Positions 15,670-25,841 are shown, counted from the stretch's first letter. The stretch is 42,156 nucleotides of DNA from Candidatus Woesearchaeota archaeon (GCA_937912225.1 CALDOJ010000046.1:1-42156), one strand, 5' to 3'. Notes: a model not told the origin generated them from the sequence alone. Program-made: numbers and translations.

Positions 15670-18600
15670 AGATAATATCCGGAAGCTGGAACTCGAAATA
15701 GAGCTTTTGAATAGCTCCAAGCCTGCCTTGCTAAGAAAGAGAAGAGTAAAGGAGATTAGTAAAGAAGATTACAATTTCCACAAGAAACTAAAAACCGACG
15801 ACGACTCAAGAAAAGAACATTACAGAAACATAAATAATAGATTAAGAGATTACAAAGATGAACTTTCAGATAGAAGAGAACAACAAAGATTCAAAGAACA
15901 AAACTTAGCAGGACTAAGCTTTGCAGGAATAATTGTAGTACTTCTAGGTTTATTGTTCGTGACAAACTTCGAAGGATTAACAGGATTAGTTCCTTTCAGC
16001 CCAGAAGATACATTCACCTCAGCAATAAACCAAACCTTCACTGAAAGCGCAACTTATGACTTGGATTTCACGAACGCAACTTCATTAAGAATTTCAGGAA
16101 GTCTCATAGGTGAAGGAACAGTAAGAGTGCTGCTTGACATAAATGGAACTCTATTCACTGTCTTTGATAAAGCAGAAGCACTTCCAACAGAAGGATTTAA
16201 CTTAATTACTGGAAGAGTCATCCAAGAACAAAATATTGTTGAAATTAATGAAACTATTATTGAGAATATCTCGGATGAAAATGTAACTACAGAGATTGTT
16301 GTAGAAGACCAAATAGTAATTGAGAATGTCACAGAAGAAATTATAGAGAACATTACTGTTGAAGAAGTTACTGAAAATGCAACTATAGCTGAAAACATCA
16401 CAATAGAAGAAAACACTACAATAAATGTTACTCCAGAATTAAACATTAGTGAAGAAAATATTAGTGTTAACATCACGCCAGAACTAAACACCAGCATAAA
16501 TATTAGTGAAAACACAACTATTGAAATAATTGAAAATGAAACCATGAATATAACTCCAGAAATCAATATTAGTGAAAACACAACTACTAACATCACAGAA
16601 CCAGTTCTAAATATCAGCGAAAATATTACAATCGAAGAAAATATCAGTATTAACATTACAGAATCGGAGATTCTGAATATTAGCACAAATATCAGTGCAA
16701 ATATTACAGAAAACATCAGCATAAATGTTACACCAATAGTTAATGTTAGTGAGAATTTAACAACAAATATTACTACCAATATCTCAATTAACATCACACC
16801 AGAAATCAATGTTACAGAAAATATAACAATTAACATTACCGAGAATGTTTCAGTTAACACAACAGAGAACATCACAATTAATGTTACTCCAGAAGTCTAC
16901 ACATTCTCAGAAGCATGTGTTGAAACTTGCTTACTTAAAATTGCAAATGGCAAATTAATAATTGAAGTAACAAATGCAAAATTACACATAGATGAATTAA
17001 TTTATACTAAAGAAAGAGAAAACAAACCTCCAATACAAACTAAAGAAATATCAGACATTACATTCTATGATGAGTATGTTTTAGATGCTTCAGAATACTT
17101 CTCAGATCCAGAAGGAGACTTTGTAATCTATGATACAAAAGGCATTGCTGCAATCGATGTTGATGTAACTGGAAGCACAATTACATTCACAAGCAACAAT
17201 ACTGGAATCTATGAAATGTTCTTATATGCAACAGATGGTTCAAGCTTAGTTAAGAGCAATGTTTTCAGATTAGGTGTTGGAACAGAGTTTGTTGAAAATA
17301 TAACCTCAACAGAAACAGTTGATGAAGAAATAACACAATACACTGCAGAAATTGGTAAACCTGTTAAGTGGAGAAAAGTAATTAGAACAGAAAATGTAAC
17401 TGACAATTTAACAATTAAATTACCAGATCAAGCTAGAAATATTAACATACTTAATCCATCAACATTAGAAACTGTTTCAAATAATAAAATCAGCATTGTT
17501 CAAGATAAAGTTCGAAAAACATTACCTCAATACGAAAAAGAAAAAGCAATAAAAGAAATTAAAGATAAGATCGATAAAGCAACAACTAAAAAACAAAATG
17601 AAGAAGTTAAAGATTTAGAGAAACAACTCAAAGATCTTGAAACTGAAGTTCAAAACTTGATAACAGGACAAGTAATTGTTGATATAGGCAAAGAAGGAAT
17701 CATTACTAAGTTCTTCAAAGCACTTGCAAACTTAGCTGGAGATTCAGGAATTACTGGTAGCGTTATCCAAGAACCTATTGATGCAATACTTGAGAATGCT
17801 ACAATCATAGTAGAAGAAAACACAACAACAGAAGAAATAATTATAGAAGAAGTTGTGGAAAATATTACTGTTGAAGAAATTGTTGAAAACATCACAATAG
17901 AAGACAATCTAACTGAACCAATAATCAACATTAGTGAAGAAAACTTAACTATCGAAACTATCAGCGAGGAAGTATTAGAAAATATAACAATTAATGTTAC
18001 AGAAGAAAATACTACTTTAATTGAGAATATAACTATTGAAGAGAATATTAGTATTAACATTACAGAAAATACTGCCATTAATGTAACTCCAGAAATAAAC
18101 ATCACAGAGAATATTACAATTAATGTTACAGAATCAGAGATTCTAAACATCAGCACAAACATTAGTACTAATGTAACAGAAAACACAACTGTTGAAAATG
18201 TAACAGAACCAATAATCAAAACCCCAATAGTAGAAGCAAATAGTAGCGAAGCTACTGTTGCACCAGAAGCAGAGCTTCTGAGTGAACCTATAATAGAAGA
18301 AAATATTACTGTCGATGAGCCAATAGTTGAACCAGTAATTAACGTAACTGAACCAACTCAAGAAATTATTGATCAAGTTATTGCAGATGTTGGAGCTGAA
18401 AATTTAATCGATGTAATTGTTGACCAAGTAGGAGATGAATACATAGTAGAATATGAAACAGATGCTCCAGAAATGATCGAAGAAGAAGTTAATGAATACA
18501 AAAAGATTGTAACAATTAGCTCAGCATTACATTACGAGAAAATATTAACTTATACCAACATAACAGAATCTCCAAGAGAAACAATTGGTGTGTACTGGAT

Positions 18601-21600
18601 CCAAAACGGAACTAGAACATTATTTACAAATATCACTTATATTGACTCGGATGAAAATGGACTAATTGACAAACTACAATGGGTAACACCTCACTTAAGT
18701 AATCAAAGCTTTGAAATAATCATCACTGTATTAAATGTGCAAAGTTACCCGATGGTTGGTGGATTCTGGACAGTTAGATTAAATACTAGTGGAGAAGCAG
18801 ACTTAGAAATTACTCCATATGACTTAACAACATTCTTACCTGAACCTACAGATGAAAACAGAAACTTAAGAGGAGATGACTTAGAATTCAATAACTTTAT
18901 GTGTGGAAATGAATCATTAATATCTGATGTATGGATAACAACTCCATTCACATGTACAGACAATACATTAGATGAAGATGGAATAACTTACTGTTACGTT
19001 GAAAACAATAAGACATTCGTGAATTATACAGAGTTAATGCAAACAGAATTATCAATTAATATGACTTCTGTATACATCTACAATTACAGTTGTAATGAAA
19101 CTTCATACTTAAAAGATATAGTCAGAACGCCAGGAGCTCACCACATCTGGTTTGACTTTGGACCAAGCAATGCAAGTGCACATAACTGGGCTGTTAAAAA
19201 CGCAACTTCACTTACAATTAATGCAACTATAAGCATAAGAAAACCAAGTGCAGGAGCCGCAGTGATTACTGGTGCATACATGTATCTTGATTCAGTACAA
19301 GAAAATACTACAACTCAATATAATACTACTTGGAAATATAATTACACTAAAGATTGTTCTGTAGAAGGAGATTATGAATTATACGCTGAGCTTTTAAGCG
19401 TTGGAAATGCGGGAACAGAGCCAGATGTTGGAAGTAAAACAGAAGCAATCAAATACTGGGTTGAAGGATGTACAATTGCAGGAACAGGAGAAACTAATTG
19501 TACAGTCCACATAAAAAGTATTAGTTCAAATGCAACAACTAAACTGTTCGGTGGAAGACTTGAATTAAGCAGTAATTGTGCAATAACAAGTGTTACTGGA
19601 ACTGGTGAAGGAACAGATGGATATTGGAACGGAGCAAACTACATTGAATTCTATCATAATGTAAGTATTGCAGATTCAACAGACGAAACTACATTTGACA
19701 TAACTTGTGATGATGGTGGTGGAAACGATAATATGTTATTATACATAAACGAAACTTGTGGCCCATCAACTTGTGGAAATGCAATTTTAGCAGAAGGAGG
19801 ATATTCTGATTGTAGTAACCCAACATGTTCAGATAATTACACTTACATAGGAGATGACCCTGTAGAAAGTCTTGGAGGATTCGACTTAATGACTTATGAC
19901 ATTGGAATCTTAGATACTCAAGGTTGGGAAACTGTAAGCACATATAATATTGAATGGGATACTGATCAAACAGATTGTGATTGTTATCTTGAAGCTACTA
20001 CTTGTAACACAACAAGTTGTTATAATAACGCAAGTAATGTAATTGCATTCCCTGATGGTGGAGCCGGTTATGGTGGAAACTGTTGTGGAGACGATGAGAA
20101 TGAAACATTCAATATTACAGGTTATAACGCTGCAACAATTGATGCAGTTCCAACATTATCACAAGCATGTTGTAATGCAACTGATAGTTGTGTCTTTGGT
20201 AGTGCTTGTTATGCTAACGGAACTTCATTAACAGATATTGACTCAGATTCAGATGATGATTACTGTTTGAATAGTATTTGGAATGATTGTTTAACAGATG
20301 GCCAATGTGGTGGTGGATTAACTTGTAATGCAACTTATGATTGTGAAGATAGTGGCGGACCAGCAATTAACTTTGTAAGTCCAACTCCAACAGATGAAGT
20401 AAGACAAATTAATAACTGGATGTACATTAATGTAACTGCAGTAGACCCTGCCAATGATATTAGTGTATGCTTGTTAGAATGGGACGATGGAACTACAATT
20501 ACCAATAACTCCATGACAAAAGTTGGAAGCGGAACATCAGTATCTTGTTACTTAAATATGAGCACAACTGACGGTAAAACTTATACTTACAGAGTCTTTG
20601 CTAATGACAGCTTAAACAATATGGAGAATTCAACAAACCAAAGTAATGTTGAAAATACTAAACCTCCAGCTCCAACACATTTCAAACCAGAAAATGAAAG
20701 TATTGTTATTGGCAATAGTCAATTTATTAATTGGACTGCAGGCGGAGCAGATGCTGAAGAAGATACAATTACTTATGCTTGGAGAATTGACACAACAGAC
20801 CCAGTTGCACCAACTTATACTTGTAATGGAACAACAACTGACTTGAATAGTAGTGCTTGTTCAACAACAGATGGAGTAACTTATTACTGGAATATTGTTG
20901 CTAATGATGGATATGAAAACCAAACAACAACTGGAACTTGGCAGTTTACAGAAAACACTAAACCAACTCATGATGCTCCGGCAATTACTCCAGACCCAGC
21001 ATATAGTGAGAATGATTTAACATGTACTGCACAAACAATTTTCGATGCAGAAAGTGATTCAGTCTATAATATAACTGATTGGAAACTTGAAGGAACAAGT
21101 ATCGCAGTACTAAATATGCCATTCGATACAAATGTTACAAGCAGCACAATAACTGATTATTCAAGTTATGGAAATGACGGAACTAATAATGGGGCTGTTT
21201 GGACTAGTAGCGGTAAATATGGTGGAGCTTACACTTTTGATGGTGTTGACCAATACATCGATACTGGACTTTCAACTAATTTAAGTCAGAATAATTTCAC
21301 AGTAGAAGCTTGGATAAAAATACCTGCAGGATTTGAATCATCTTATGCAGTTGCTCAATCTCACACAACAGGAAGCTATGGTTCTGATTGGATCATAGTA
21401 CAAGGGGCAGCTTCAGGAGATGCCATTTTCTGGATGAGAACTATCACTTTAGGAAGTTATGGAGACATTGATGATAATAACTGGCATCATTTAGTTATGG
21501 TTTGGAATGTAAGTGCAAAAACTTATGAAGGATATGTTGATGGTTTAAGTATTGGAACATCTGATCCTGTAATTAGTACTTACGGCGGAGTTAACTCAGT

Positions 21601-22549
21601 TAAAATAGGAACAAGAGGCGATGCAACTACAACATTCTTTAATGGAAGTATTGATCAAGTAATGATTTATGATAGAATGTTATCTGCTGCAGAGATTCTA
21701 GAACATAATGCAACCAGATATAACATAATTTCATCTGAAGAAACTGTCAAATACCAGAACTGGACTTGTACAGTTACACCAACAGATACTTATGAAGATG
21801 GAACTGCTAAGAGCGATACTATTGAACTTGGTGATGGTGCACCAGTAATTAACTTAACTCTACCATTGAATAATACTGCAATACCTCAGCTTGCAAATAG
21901 AACACCTACTTTCACTTGGGAGTCTAATGACCCTGATGGAGATACTTTAACTCATATAATCTTCATTAGTACGGCAAGTAATATGACTCCTATAGTAAAC
22001 TGGAGTACTGAAGGAACTGCTTTAACTTACACTATACTTTCAGACCTTGAGTTAGATACGCCTTATTGGTGGTTGGTCCAAGTTGATGATGGAACTAATT
22101 ATGTAAATAGTACTGTCTTTAATTTTACAATCGACTCTTATGAAGCAATTACTTTAGTTGTTAATAGTACTGACTTTGGGGCTAAAGATTTAGGTGATGA
22201 AAATGATACAACAAATAATAATCCTGCTCCATTAATTGTTAGAAATATTGGAAACACTTATGTTGATTTAAATATCAGTGCTCAAAGCGCATTATGGGTC
22301 GACCCTGTTGGCGGACTTGATACTGCTTACTTCAGATTCAAAGCAGATAATGTGACTGGAGAAGAGAGTTCATTTAATTCATCAACAACCGTTACTTGGA
22401 CCAATATGCCTTCATTAACAACTACCTTCATGTATTACTTAAATTACAGCGATAGTGCTGATGAAGCAGAAATAGACTTATATATTAAAGTTCCATTAGA
22501 TGAGTCTGCAGGTACAAAAGAATCAATAATAGAGTTGAAAACAACATGA
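15656..22549 (+). CDS. Giant N-terminally anchored, sequon-rich surface protein (2297 aa)
   Basis: Residues 1-80 are a charged coiled-coil-like cytoplasmic segment. Residues 85-103 form a membrane helix (FAGIIVVLLGLLFV) followed by GLTGLV. Two low-complexity stalks (about 194-416 and 708-870) are packed with N-x-S/T sequons. Between and after them are beta-rich domains, a helical KEIKDKIDKATTKKQNEEV segment near 630-660, a Cys-rich part (about 1365-1565), a fibronectin-III-like domain (about 1670-1772), a LamG/concanavalin-type domain (about 1819-2022, with FDGVDQYIDTG, FTVEAWIKI and WHHLVMVW), and a second FN3-like domain (about 2062-2158). There is no C-terminal membrane helix, so it is a type II protein reaching outward. 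LamG and FN3 suggest adhesion to glycans or a host. TGA overlaps the next ATG. Confidence 0.85.
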   Translation: MKELRDNIRKLELEIELLNSSKPALLRKRRVKEISKEDYNFHKKLKTDDDSRKEHYRNINNRLRDYKDELSDRREQQRFKEQNLAGLSFAGIIVVLLGLLFVTNFEGLTGLVPFSPEDTFTSAINQTFTESATYDLDFTNATSLRISGSLIGEGTVRVLLDINGTLFTVFDKAEALPTEGFNLITGRVIQEQNIVEINETIIENISDENVTTEIVVEDQIVIENVTEEIIENITVEEVTENATIAENITIEENTTINVTPELNISEENISVNITPELNTSINISENTTIEIIENETMNITPEINISENTTTNITEPVLNISENITIEENISINITESEILNISTNISANITENISINVTPIVNVSENLTTNITTNISINITPEINVTENITINITENVSVNTTENITINVTPEVYTFSEACVETCLLKIANGKLIIEVTNAKLHIDELIYTKERENKPPIQTKEISDITFYDEYVLDASEYFSDPEGDFVIYDTKGIAAIDVDVTGSTITFTSNNTGIYEMFLYATDGSSLVKSNVFRLGVGTEFVENITSTETVDEEITQYTAEIGKPVKWRKVIRTENVTDNLTIKLPDQARNINILNPSTLETVSNNKISIVQDKVRKTLPQYEKEKAIKEIKDKIDKATTKKQNEEVKDLEKQLKDLETEVQNLITGQVIVDIGKEGIITKFFKALANLAGDSGITGSVIQEPIDAILENATIIVEENTTTEEIIIEEVVENITVEEIVENITIEDNLTEPIINISEENLTIETISEEVLENITINVTEENTTLIENITIEENISINITENTAINVTPEINITENITINVTESEILNISTNISTNVTENTTVENVTEPIIKTPIVEANSSEATVAPEAELLSEPIIEENITVDEPIVEPVINVTEPTQEIIDQVIADVGAENLIDVIVDQVGDEYIVEYETDAPEMIEEEVNEYKKIVTISSALHYEKILTYTNITESPRETIGVYWIQNGTRTLFTNITYIDSDENGLIDKLQWVTPHLSNQSFEIIITVLNVQSYPMVGGFWTVRLNTSGEADLEITPYDLTTFLPEPTDENRNLRGDDLEFNNFMCGNESLISDVWITTPFTCTDNTLDEDGITYCYVENNKTFVNYTELMQTELSINMTSVYIYNYSCNETSYLKDIVRTPGAHHIWFDFGPSNASAHNWAVKNATSLTINATISIRKPSAGAAVITGAYMYLDSVQENTTTQYNTTWKYNYTKDCSVEGDYELYAELLSVGNAGTEPDVGSKTEAIKYWVEGCTIAGTGETNCTVHIKSISSNATTKLFGGRLELSSNCAITSVTGTGEGTDGYWNGANYIEFYHNVSIADSTDETTFDITCDDGGGNDNMLLYINETCGPSTCGNAILAEGGYSDCSNPTCSDNYTYIGDDPVESLGGFDLMTYDIGILDTQGWETVSTYNIEWDTDQTDCDCYLEATTCNTTSCYNNASNVIAFPDGGAGYGGNCCGDDENETFNITGYNAATIDAVPTLSQACCNATDSCVFGSACYANGTSLTDIDSDSDDDYCLNSIWNDCLTDGQCGGGLTCNATYDCEDSGGPAINFVSPTPTDEVRQINNWMYINVTAVDPANDISVCLLEWDDGTTITNNSMTKVGSGTSVSCYLNMSTTDGKTYTYRVFANDSLNNMENSTNQSNVENTKPPAPTHFKPENESIVIGNSQFINWTAGGADAEEDTITYAWRIDTTDPVAPTYTCNGTTTDLNSSACSTTDGVTYYWNIVANDGYENQTTTGTWQFTENTKPTHDAPAITPDPAYSENDLTCTAQTIFDAESDSVYNITDWKLEGTSIAVLNMPFDTNVTSSTITDYSSYGNDGTNNGAVWTSSGKYGGAYTFDGVDQYIDTGLSTNLSQNNFTVEAWIKIPAGFESSYAVAQSHTTGSYGSDWIIVQGAASGDAIFWMRTITLGSYGDIDDNNWHHLVMVWNVSAKTYEGYVDGLSIGTSDPVISTYGGVNSVKIGTRGDATTTFFNGSIDQVMIYDRMLSAAEILEHNATRYNIISSEETVKYQNWTCTVTPTDTYEDGTAKSDTIELGDGAPVINLTLPLNNTAIPQLANRTPTFTWESNDPDGDTLTHIIFISTASNMTPIVNWSTEGTALTYTILSDLELDTPYWWLVQVDDGTNYVNSTVFNFTIDSYEAITLVVNSTDFGAKDLGDENDTTNNNPAPLIVRNIGNTYVDLNISAQSALWVDPVGGLDTAYFRFKADNVTGEESSFNSSTTVTWTNMPSLTTTFMYYLNYSDSADEAEIDLYIKVPLDESAGTKESIIELKTT
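16235..16905 (+). repeat. Low-complexity NIS/NIT/NVT-coding region 1
   Basis: About 222 codons consist mainly of Asn, Ile, Thr, Ser, Glu and Val with about 40 N-x-S/T sequons by my count. The DNA is imperfectly repetitive and could change length by recombination or slippage. The block ESEILNISTNIS recurs in region 2. Confidence 0.85.
17780..18250 (+). repeat. Low-complexity NIS/NIT/NVT-coding region 2
   Basis: A second stalk of similar composition with about 20 sequons. It contains the block ESEILNISTNIS also found near 16660-16700, with synonymous differences at the DNA level. Confidence 0.8.
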
Positions 22550-23685
22550 AACAAATAAAAATAGCAATAATCTTTTTTTTATTTTCTTTATTAGTTTTAG
22601 ATGTTATTGCAATAGGTGTAGGACCAGCATTTTCAAGCATAGATTTCGAACCTAATTTAACAATTACTAAAGTTTTCAATGTTTACAATACTGATAATAA
22701 AAACTTTACCGCTATTCTTAATTTGAGTGGAGATATAAATGAATTCGTTATTTTAGATAAAAACAAACTCTCTTTTAATAAAAGTGATAACTCTCAAAAA
22801 GTTTCATTTAATATTTCAATGCCAAGAGATTATCCTCCTGGCAGTTATAATACTAAAATTTTTATTTTAGAAGATGCGAACAGTTTAGAAGGAGACAATA
22901 TTATTGGAGCGGTTCTTGGCGTTTCTCATAAGATAACTCTTTTAGTTCCTCAACACGGAAAATATATTAAAGAATTGTTTGAACTAACAGGTAGAAATTT
23001 ATTTTTTAAAATTACTAATATTGGTATTCAAAATATTTCTTCTTTATCAGGATTAATTACTTTTTTAGATCATGAAAAAGAAGTGTTAAACATAACTATT
23101 AATAAACAAGAGTTGTTATCTGATGAAGAGTTTAATATGAGTAATTATTTGACTTTAAATCCTGGAATTTATCAATCAATCACCATACTGGATTTTGATG
23201 ACCAAAGAAAAGAATTAAGAAAAACTTTTGTTGTTGGTGAAAAAAGAATTAAAGTTAGTAATTTTGAAATTCACGATTTTAAAGCAGGTGATATTGGTCA
23301 AATTAATTTATTTTTAGATAGTAATTGGAACTACCTTACAAATAATCTTTTTGCAGAAATTGAAGTTTATAATGCAGGAGAATTAGTGGATAAATTTGAA
23401 ACTGAAAGAATTAATTTAAACAAAACAGCAACTCTTTCAGTGTTTTGGAACACTAGAAATTTAGAATTAGGAATTTATGATTTAAATGTTAAATTATACT
23501 ATGATGAAACAATTACTGAAGAAACAATTTTAATAAATTTGAAAGAAGAAGAAGCAATTGTAAAAAAAGAAAAAATTACTATTGAAATGATTGGATTAAT
23601 TATTCTATTAATCATAATTATTGTTTTAAACATCTTATTCACACTAAAAAAGAAAGATTTATATAGTAAAGTAACAAAAAAGTAA
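22546..23685 (+). CDS. Secreted Ig-like protein with C-terminal membrane anchor (A)
   Basis: The 379-residue protein has a cleavable-looking signal peptide (residues 1-22), then VGPAFSSIDFEPN, about 300 residues of beta-rich Ig-like domains, a C-terminal membrane helix (about 347-366) and a short basic cytoplasmic tail. The layout is shared by the protein at 24634-25839 and recalls bacterial DUF916/WxL-associated anchor proteins, though I see no firm homology. It overlaps the giant surface gene by ATGA, so the two are translated together, and it may help hold or assemble that protein. Many Asn sequons suggest glycosylation. Confidence 0.75.
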   Translation: MKQIKIAIIFFLFSLLVLDVIAIGVGPAFSSIDFEPNLTITKVFNVYNTDNKNFTAILNLSGDINEFVILDKNKLSFNKSDNSQKVSFNISMPRDYPPGSYNTKIFILEDANSLEGDNIIGAVLGVSHKITLLVPQHGKYIKELFELTGRNLFFKITNIGIQNISSLSGLITFLDHEKEVLNITINKQELLSDEEFNMSNYLTLNPGIYQSITILDFDDQRKELRKTFVVGEKRIKVSNFEIHDFKAGDIGQINLFLDSNWNYLTNNLFAEIEVYNAGELVDKFETERINLNKTATLSVFWNTRNLELGIYDLNVKLYYDETITEETILINLKEEEAIVKKEKITIEMIGLIILLIIIIVLNILFTLKKKDLYSKVTKK

Positions 23686-23714
23686 GGTAGATATTAGTAT
23701 GAGGGATTAAAAGT

Positions 23715-23960
23715 ATGGCTGAAGACATTTCAAAAACCACTTTGGTAGCGTTAGTTGTACTTACAGTTGTAATCTCTCTTCTAGGAACATGGACTGTTCT
23801 AACTGAAGTTAATAATTTAAATACAGGCGGAAGAGCAGTTACAGGACCTTCTCAACAAAATGTTGTTAGTCAAGGAGAAGTTGGTCTAGTAATTGGTTCA
23901 ACTGAACCGCCAAAACCTTTATCTGAAACTACTGGTAAAGTAGTTTTAGGGATATTTTAG
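23715..23960 (+). CDS. Small N-terminally anchored protein
   Basis: The 81-residue protein has one hydrophobic segment (about 8-28, TTLVALVVLTVVISLLGTW), then a polar tail with AVTG at 41-44 and TTGKVVLG at 72-79. Its N terminus resembles that of the next gene, so both may belong to one family of anchored surface subunits. No class III (pilin) cleavage site of the K/R-G type is seen. GAGGGA lies about eight bases before the ATG. Function unknown. Confidence 0.65.
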   Translation: MAEDISKTTLVALVVLTVVISLLGTWTVLTEVNNLNTGGRAVTGPSQQNVVSQGEVGLVIGSTEPPKPLSETTGKVVLGIF

Positions 23961-23965
23961 GAGGA
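23959..23965 (+). promoter_or_regulatory. Strong ribosome binding site for 23973-24593
   Basis: AGGAGGA overlaps the stop codon of the preceding gene and lies seven bases before the ATG. It suggests high and coupled expression. Confidence 0.6.
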
Positions 23966-23972
23966 TAAAAAA

Positions 23973-24593
23973 ATGGATGATACAAATAAAACTTTAGCTC
24001 TTTTATTAGTTGCTGCAATCGTTGTCTCTTTAGGAGGAACAATTGTAAGCCTCAACAAATTAGGACAAATAGAATTACCTGGAATTACTGGAAAAGTAAC
24101 TGATGGTAAAGCAAACGTTACAATCACTGCAACATATATAGTAGACCTTACTGATACATTAGTATGGTTTGGTGTAGGTGCACTTAATGCAAGTAGTGGA
24201 GCAACATCTTGTGCATTATACTCTTCAAGTGCAAATAATAGAACACCATCTGATTGCGGTAATTGGACTTTCTCAAAAGATTATTTTCACTTAGAAAATA
24301 TTGGAAGTACTAATATAAACGTTACTATTACCGGAACTACAGCTAGTACTCTTTTAGGTGGAGGAGAATATAAATATCAATGTGCCGATACAGAAGGTGA
24401 AGCAGGAACTGAATCTTATCCAAATGGTGCAACTTCTTGGACTGACATGACTGCAGTTGCACAACCATGTATTAGTAATCTAGATGAAGCTGCTGCAAAT
24501 GATGAAGCAGGAGTTTTTATAATGGTTAATATTACTGAAGGTTTAGCAGGAGCAAAATCTCAAACAGTAACTTTTACTGCTTCAGTCGTATAA
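23973..24593 (+). CDS. N-terminally anchored surface protein, possible abundant envelope subunit
   Basis: The 206-residue protein has a short cytoplasmic start (MDDTNK), a membrane helix (about 7-28) and then GITGKVTDGKANVTITAT. A beta-rich domain with four cysteines (two possible disulfides) and several sequons follows. The GITGKV phrase after the anchor is echoed in the giant protein. I recall similar 'short anchor plus ITG plus beta domain' proteins in DPANN genomes, where they may be major surface proteins; that is an inference from style, not a database hit. Strong Shine-Dalgarno site, small size and a T-rich tract after the gene fit high expression. Confidence 0.7.
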   Translation: MDDTNKTLALLLVAAIVVSLGGTIVSLNKLGQIELPGITGKVTDGKANVTITATYIVDLTDTLVWFGVGALNASSGATSCALYSSSANNRTPSDCGNWTFSKDYFHLENIGSTNINVTITGTTASTLLGGGEYKYQCADTEGEAGTESYPNGATSWTDMTAVAQPCISNLDEAAANDEAGVFIMVNITEGLAGAKSQTVTFTASVV

Positions 24594-24600
24594 ACAGAAA

Positions 24601-24611
24601 CATTTATTAAA
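24601..24611 (+). promoter_or_regulatory. TATA box for 24634-25839
   Basis: CATTTATTAAA is centred about 28 bp upstream of the ATG at 24634, so this gene can be transcribed separately and leaderless. Confidence 0.5.
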
Positions 24612-24612
24612 T

Positions 24613-24630
24613 TCTTTTTTTATATTTTTT
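24613..24630 (+). terminator. T-rich archaeal terminator after the surface subunit gene
   Basis: Two T runs (TCTTTTTTT and ATTTTTT) follow the stop codon at 24593 after about 20 bases without a hairpin, the usual archaeal form. The tract overlaps the promoter region of the next gene. Confidence 0.5.
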
Positions 24631-24633
24631 AAA

Positions 24634-25839
24634 ATGAACAAATTAGTTTGGAAAAAAGTTTCATCATTCTTAATACTAATTTTAGTCATCTTAATATCAA
24701 CAAAATTTTCTTCTGCAATGGGTTTTGGACAAAATGAACAGGCCCAATTAACTTATAAACCTAATTTAGAAACAAGCTATAGTTATACCATAATTCCAAC
24801 TTCTCCTCATACTTTAGACTACTCAATTGGACTAAGAGGCGATTTAGCACAATACATTTCTGTAACTCCAACTATTTTAAAAGAAATCAGTCCTAATCAA
24901 AATCCTTCAATTATAGCATCTATAAAATTACCTTCAGAGCTTCCAGCAGAAATCCTTCCAGGAGGACACACAGTATTTATTCATGTTGAAGAAAATTTAT
25001 CTTCAATTACAGCCGACGGTATAGGTGCAAAATCTGCAGTAGATATTCTAATTAGAATATTAGTTCTTTATCCTACAAAATATTTAGGCTCAACTTTAAA
25101 CATCGCCAACATAAATGAAAATGAAGACATAACTGCAGAAATCACTATTGCTAATTATGGAGAAGAAATAATAAACGCGGTAAAGGGAATTATTGAAATA
25201 TATGATTCTAATAACACTTTAGTCAAAACTTTAAACACTAATACAAAAATATTTTTAGAATCAAATTCTAATTCAAAATTAATTGCTAAAGGAAATAGCA
25301 TTGGATTAAAACCAGGAGATTATTCAGCTAAAGCTTTTATTAATTGGGATGAAAATAATAGTGTTTCTGAAACAAAATTCCGAATTGGAAGTTTAGATAT
25401 TGCAATTAATAGCTTTACAAAAGAAATGGAACTTGATACAATTAATGAAGTAAGTATTAATATTGAAAGTTTGTGGAATGATTTATTAAAAGATGTTTAC
25501 GCAATTATTTCTGTTGATGAAGAATCAATAAAAACTCCAACTGTTGATTTAGAACCTTGGCAAAAACAATTTTTAAAAGGATACTTGAATACTGAAGGTT
25601 TAACTTTAGGGGAGCATCCAATAACAATAACTGTGTTTTATGGTGAAGAAGAGATTACAACAAAAACAGGAACTATTAATATAATAGAACAAAAAGGAAA
25701 ACTTATTCAAGAGGCTCCTGCTCCTGTTAAAAATGAATTGGCAGGTATTCAAATTATGATGTATATCTTAAGCGCAATGGTATTTGTATTAATTGCATTT
25801 AATGTTTTCTTGATGATGAAGAATAAAAAGAAAGATTAA
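24634..25839 (+). CDS. Secreted Ig-like protein with C-terminal membrane anchor (B)
   Basis: The 401-residue protein has a signal peptide ending near FSSAMGFG (about residue 28), about 330 residues of Ig-like strands, a C-terminal membrane helix (about 374-394) and a lysine-rich tail. Phrases such as LPGGHTVFIHVEE and VKGIIEIYDSNNTLV follow the same order as in 22546-23685, so the two are likely paralogues. Overall order (signal, Ig, Ig, TM) parallels DUF916-type anchor proteins of bacteria, by analogy only. The next gene begins two bases after the stop. Confidence 0.75.
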   Translation: MNKLVWKKVSSFLILILVILISTKFSSAMGFGQNEQAQLTYKPNLETSYSYTIIPTSPHTLDYSIGLRGDLAQYISVTPTILKEISPNQNPSIIASIKLPSELPAEILPGGHTVFIHVEENLSSITADGIGAKSAVDILIRILVLYPTKYLGSTLNIANINENEDITAEITIANYGEEIINAVKGIIEIYDSNNTLVKTLNTNTKIFLESNSNSKLIAKGNSIGLKPGDYSAKAFINWDENNSVSETKFRIGSLDIAINSFTKEMELDTINEVSINIESLWNDLLKDVYAIISVDEESIKTPTVDLEPWQKQFLKGYLNTEGLTLGEHPITITVFYGEEEITTKTGTINIIEQKGKLIQEAPAPVKNELAGIQIMMYILSAMVFVLIAFNVFLMMKNKKKD

Positions 25840-25841
25840 TC

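Noticed and set aside
16054..18219. Long antisense reading frames opposite the Asn/Thr-rich stalks (16054-16875 and 17650-18219, minus strand)
   Set aside because: They mirror the low-complexity codons of the sense gene, give Ile/Ser/Val-rich nonsense-like proteins, and lack promoter or ribosome sites.
23715..24593. Archaeal pilins or archaellins
   Set aside because: The N termini have a hydrophobic segment but no K/R-G type class III cleavage site before it, and no pilus assembly genes are nearby.
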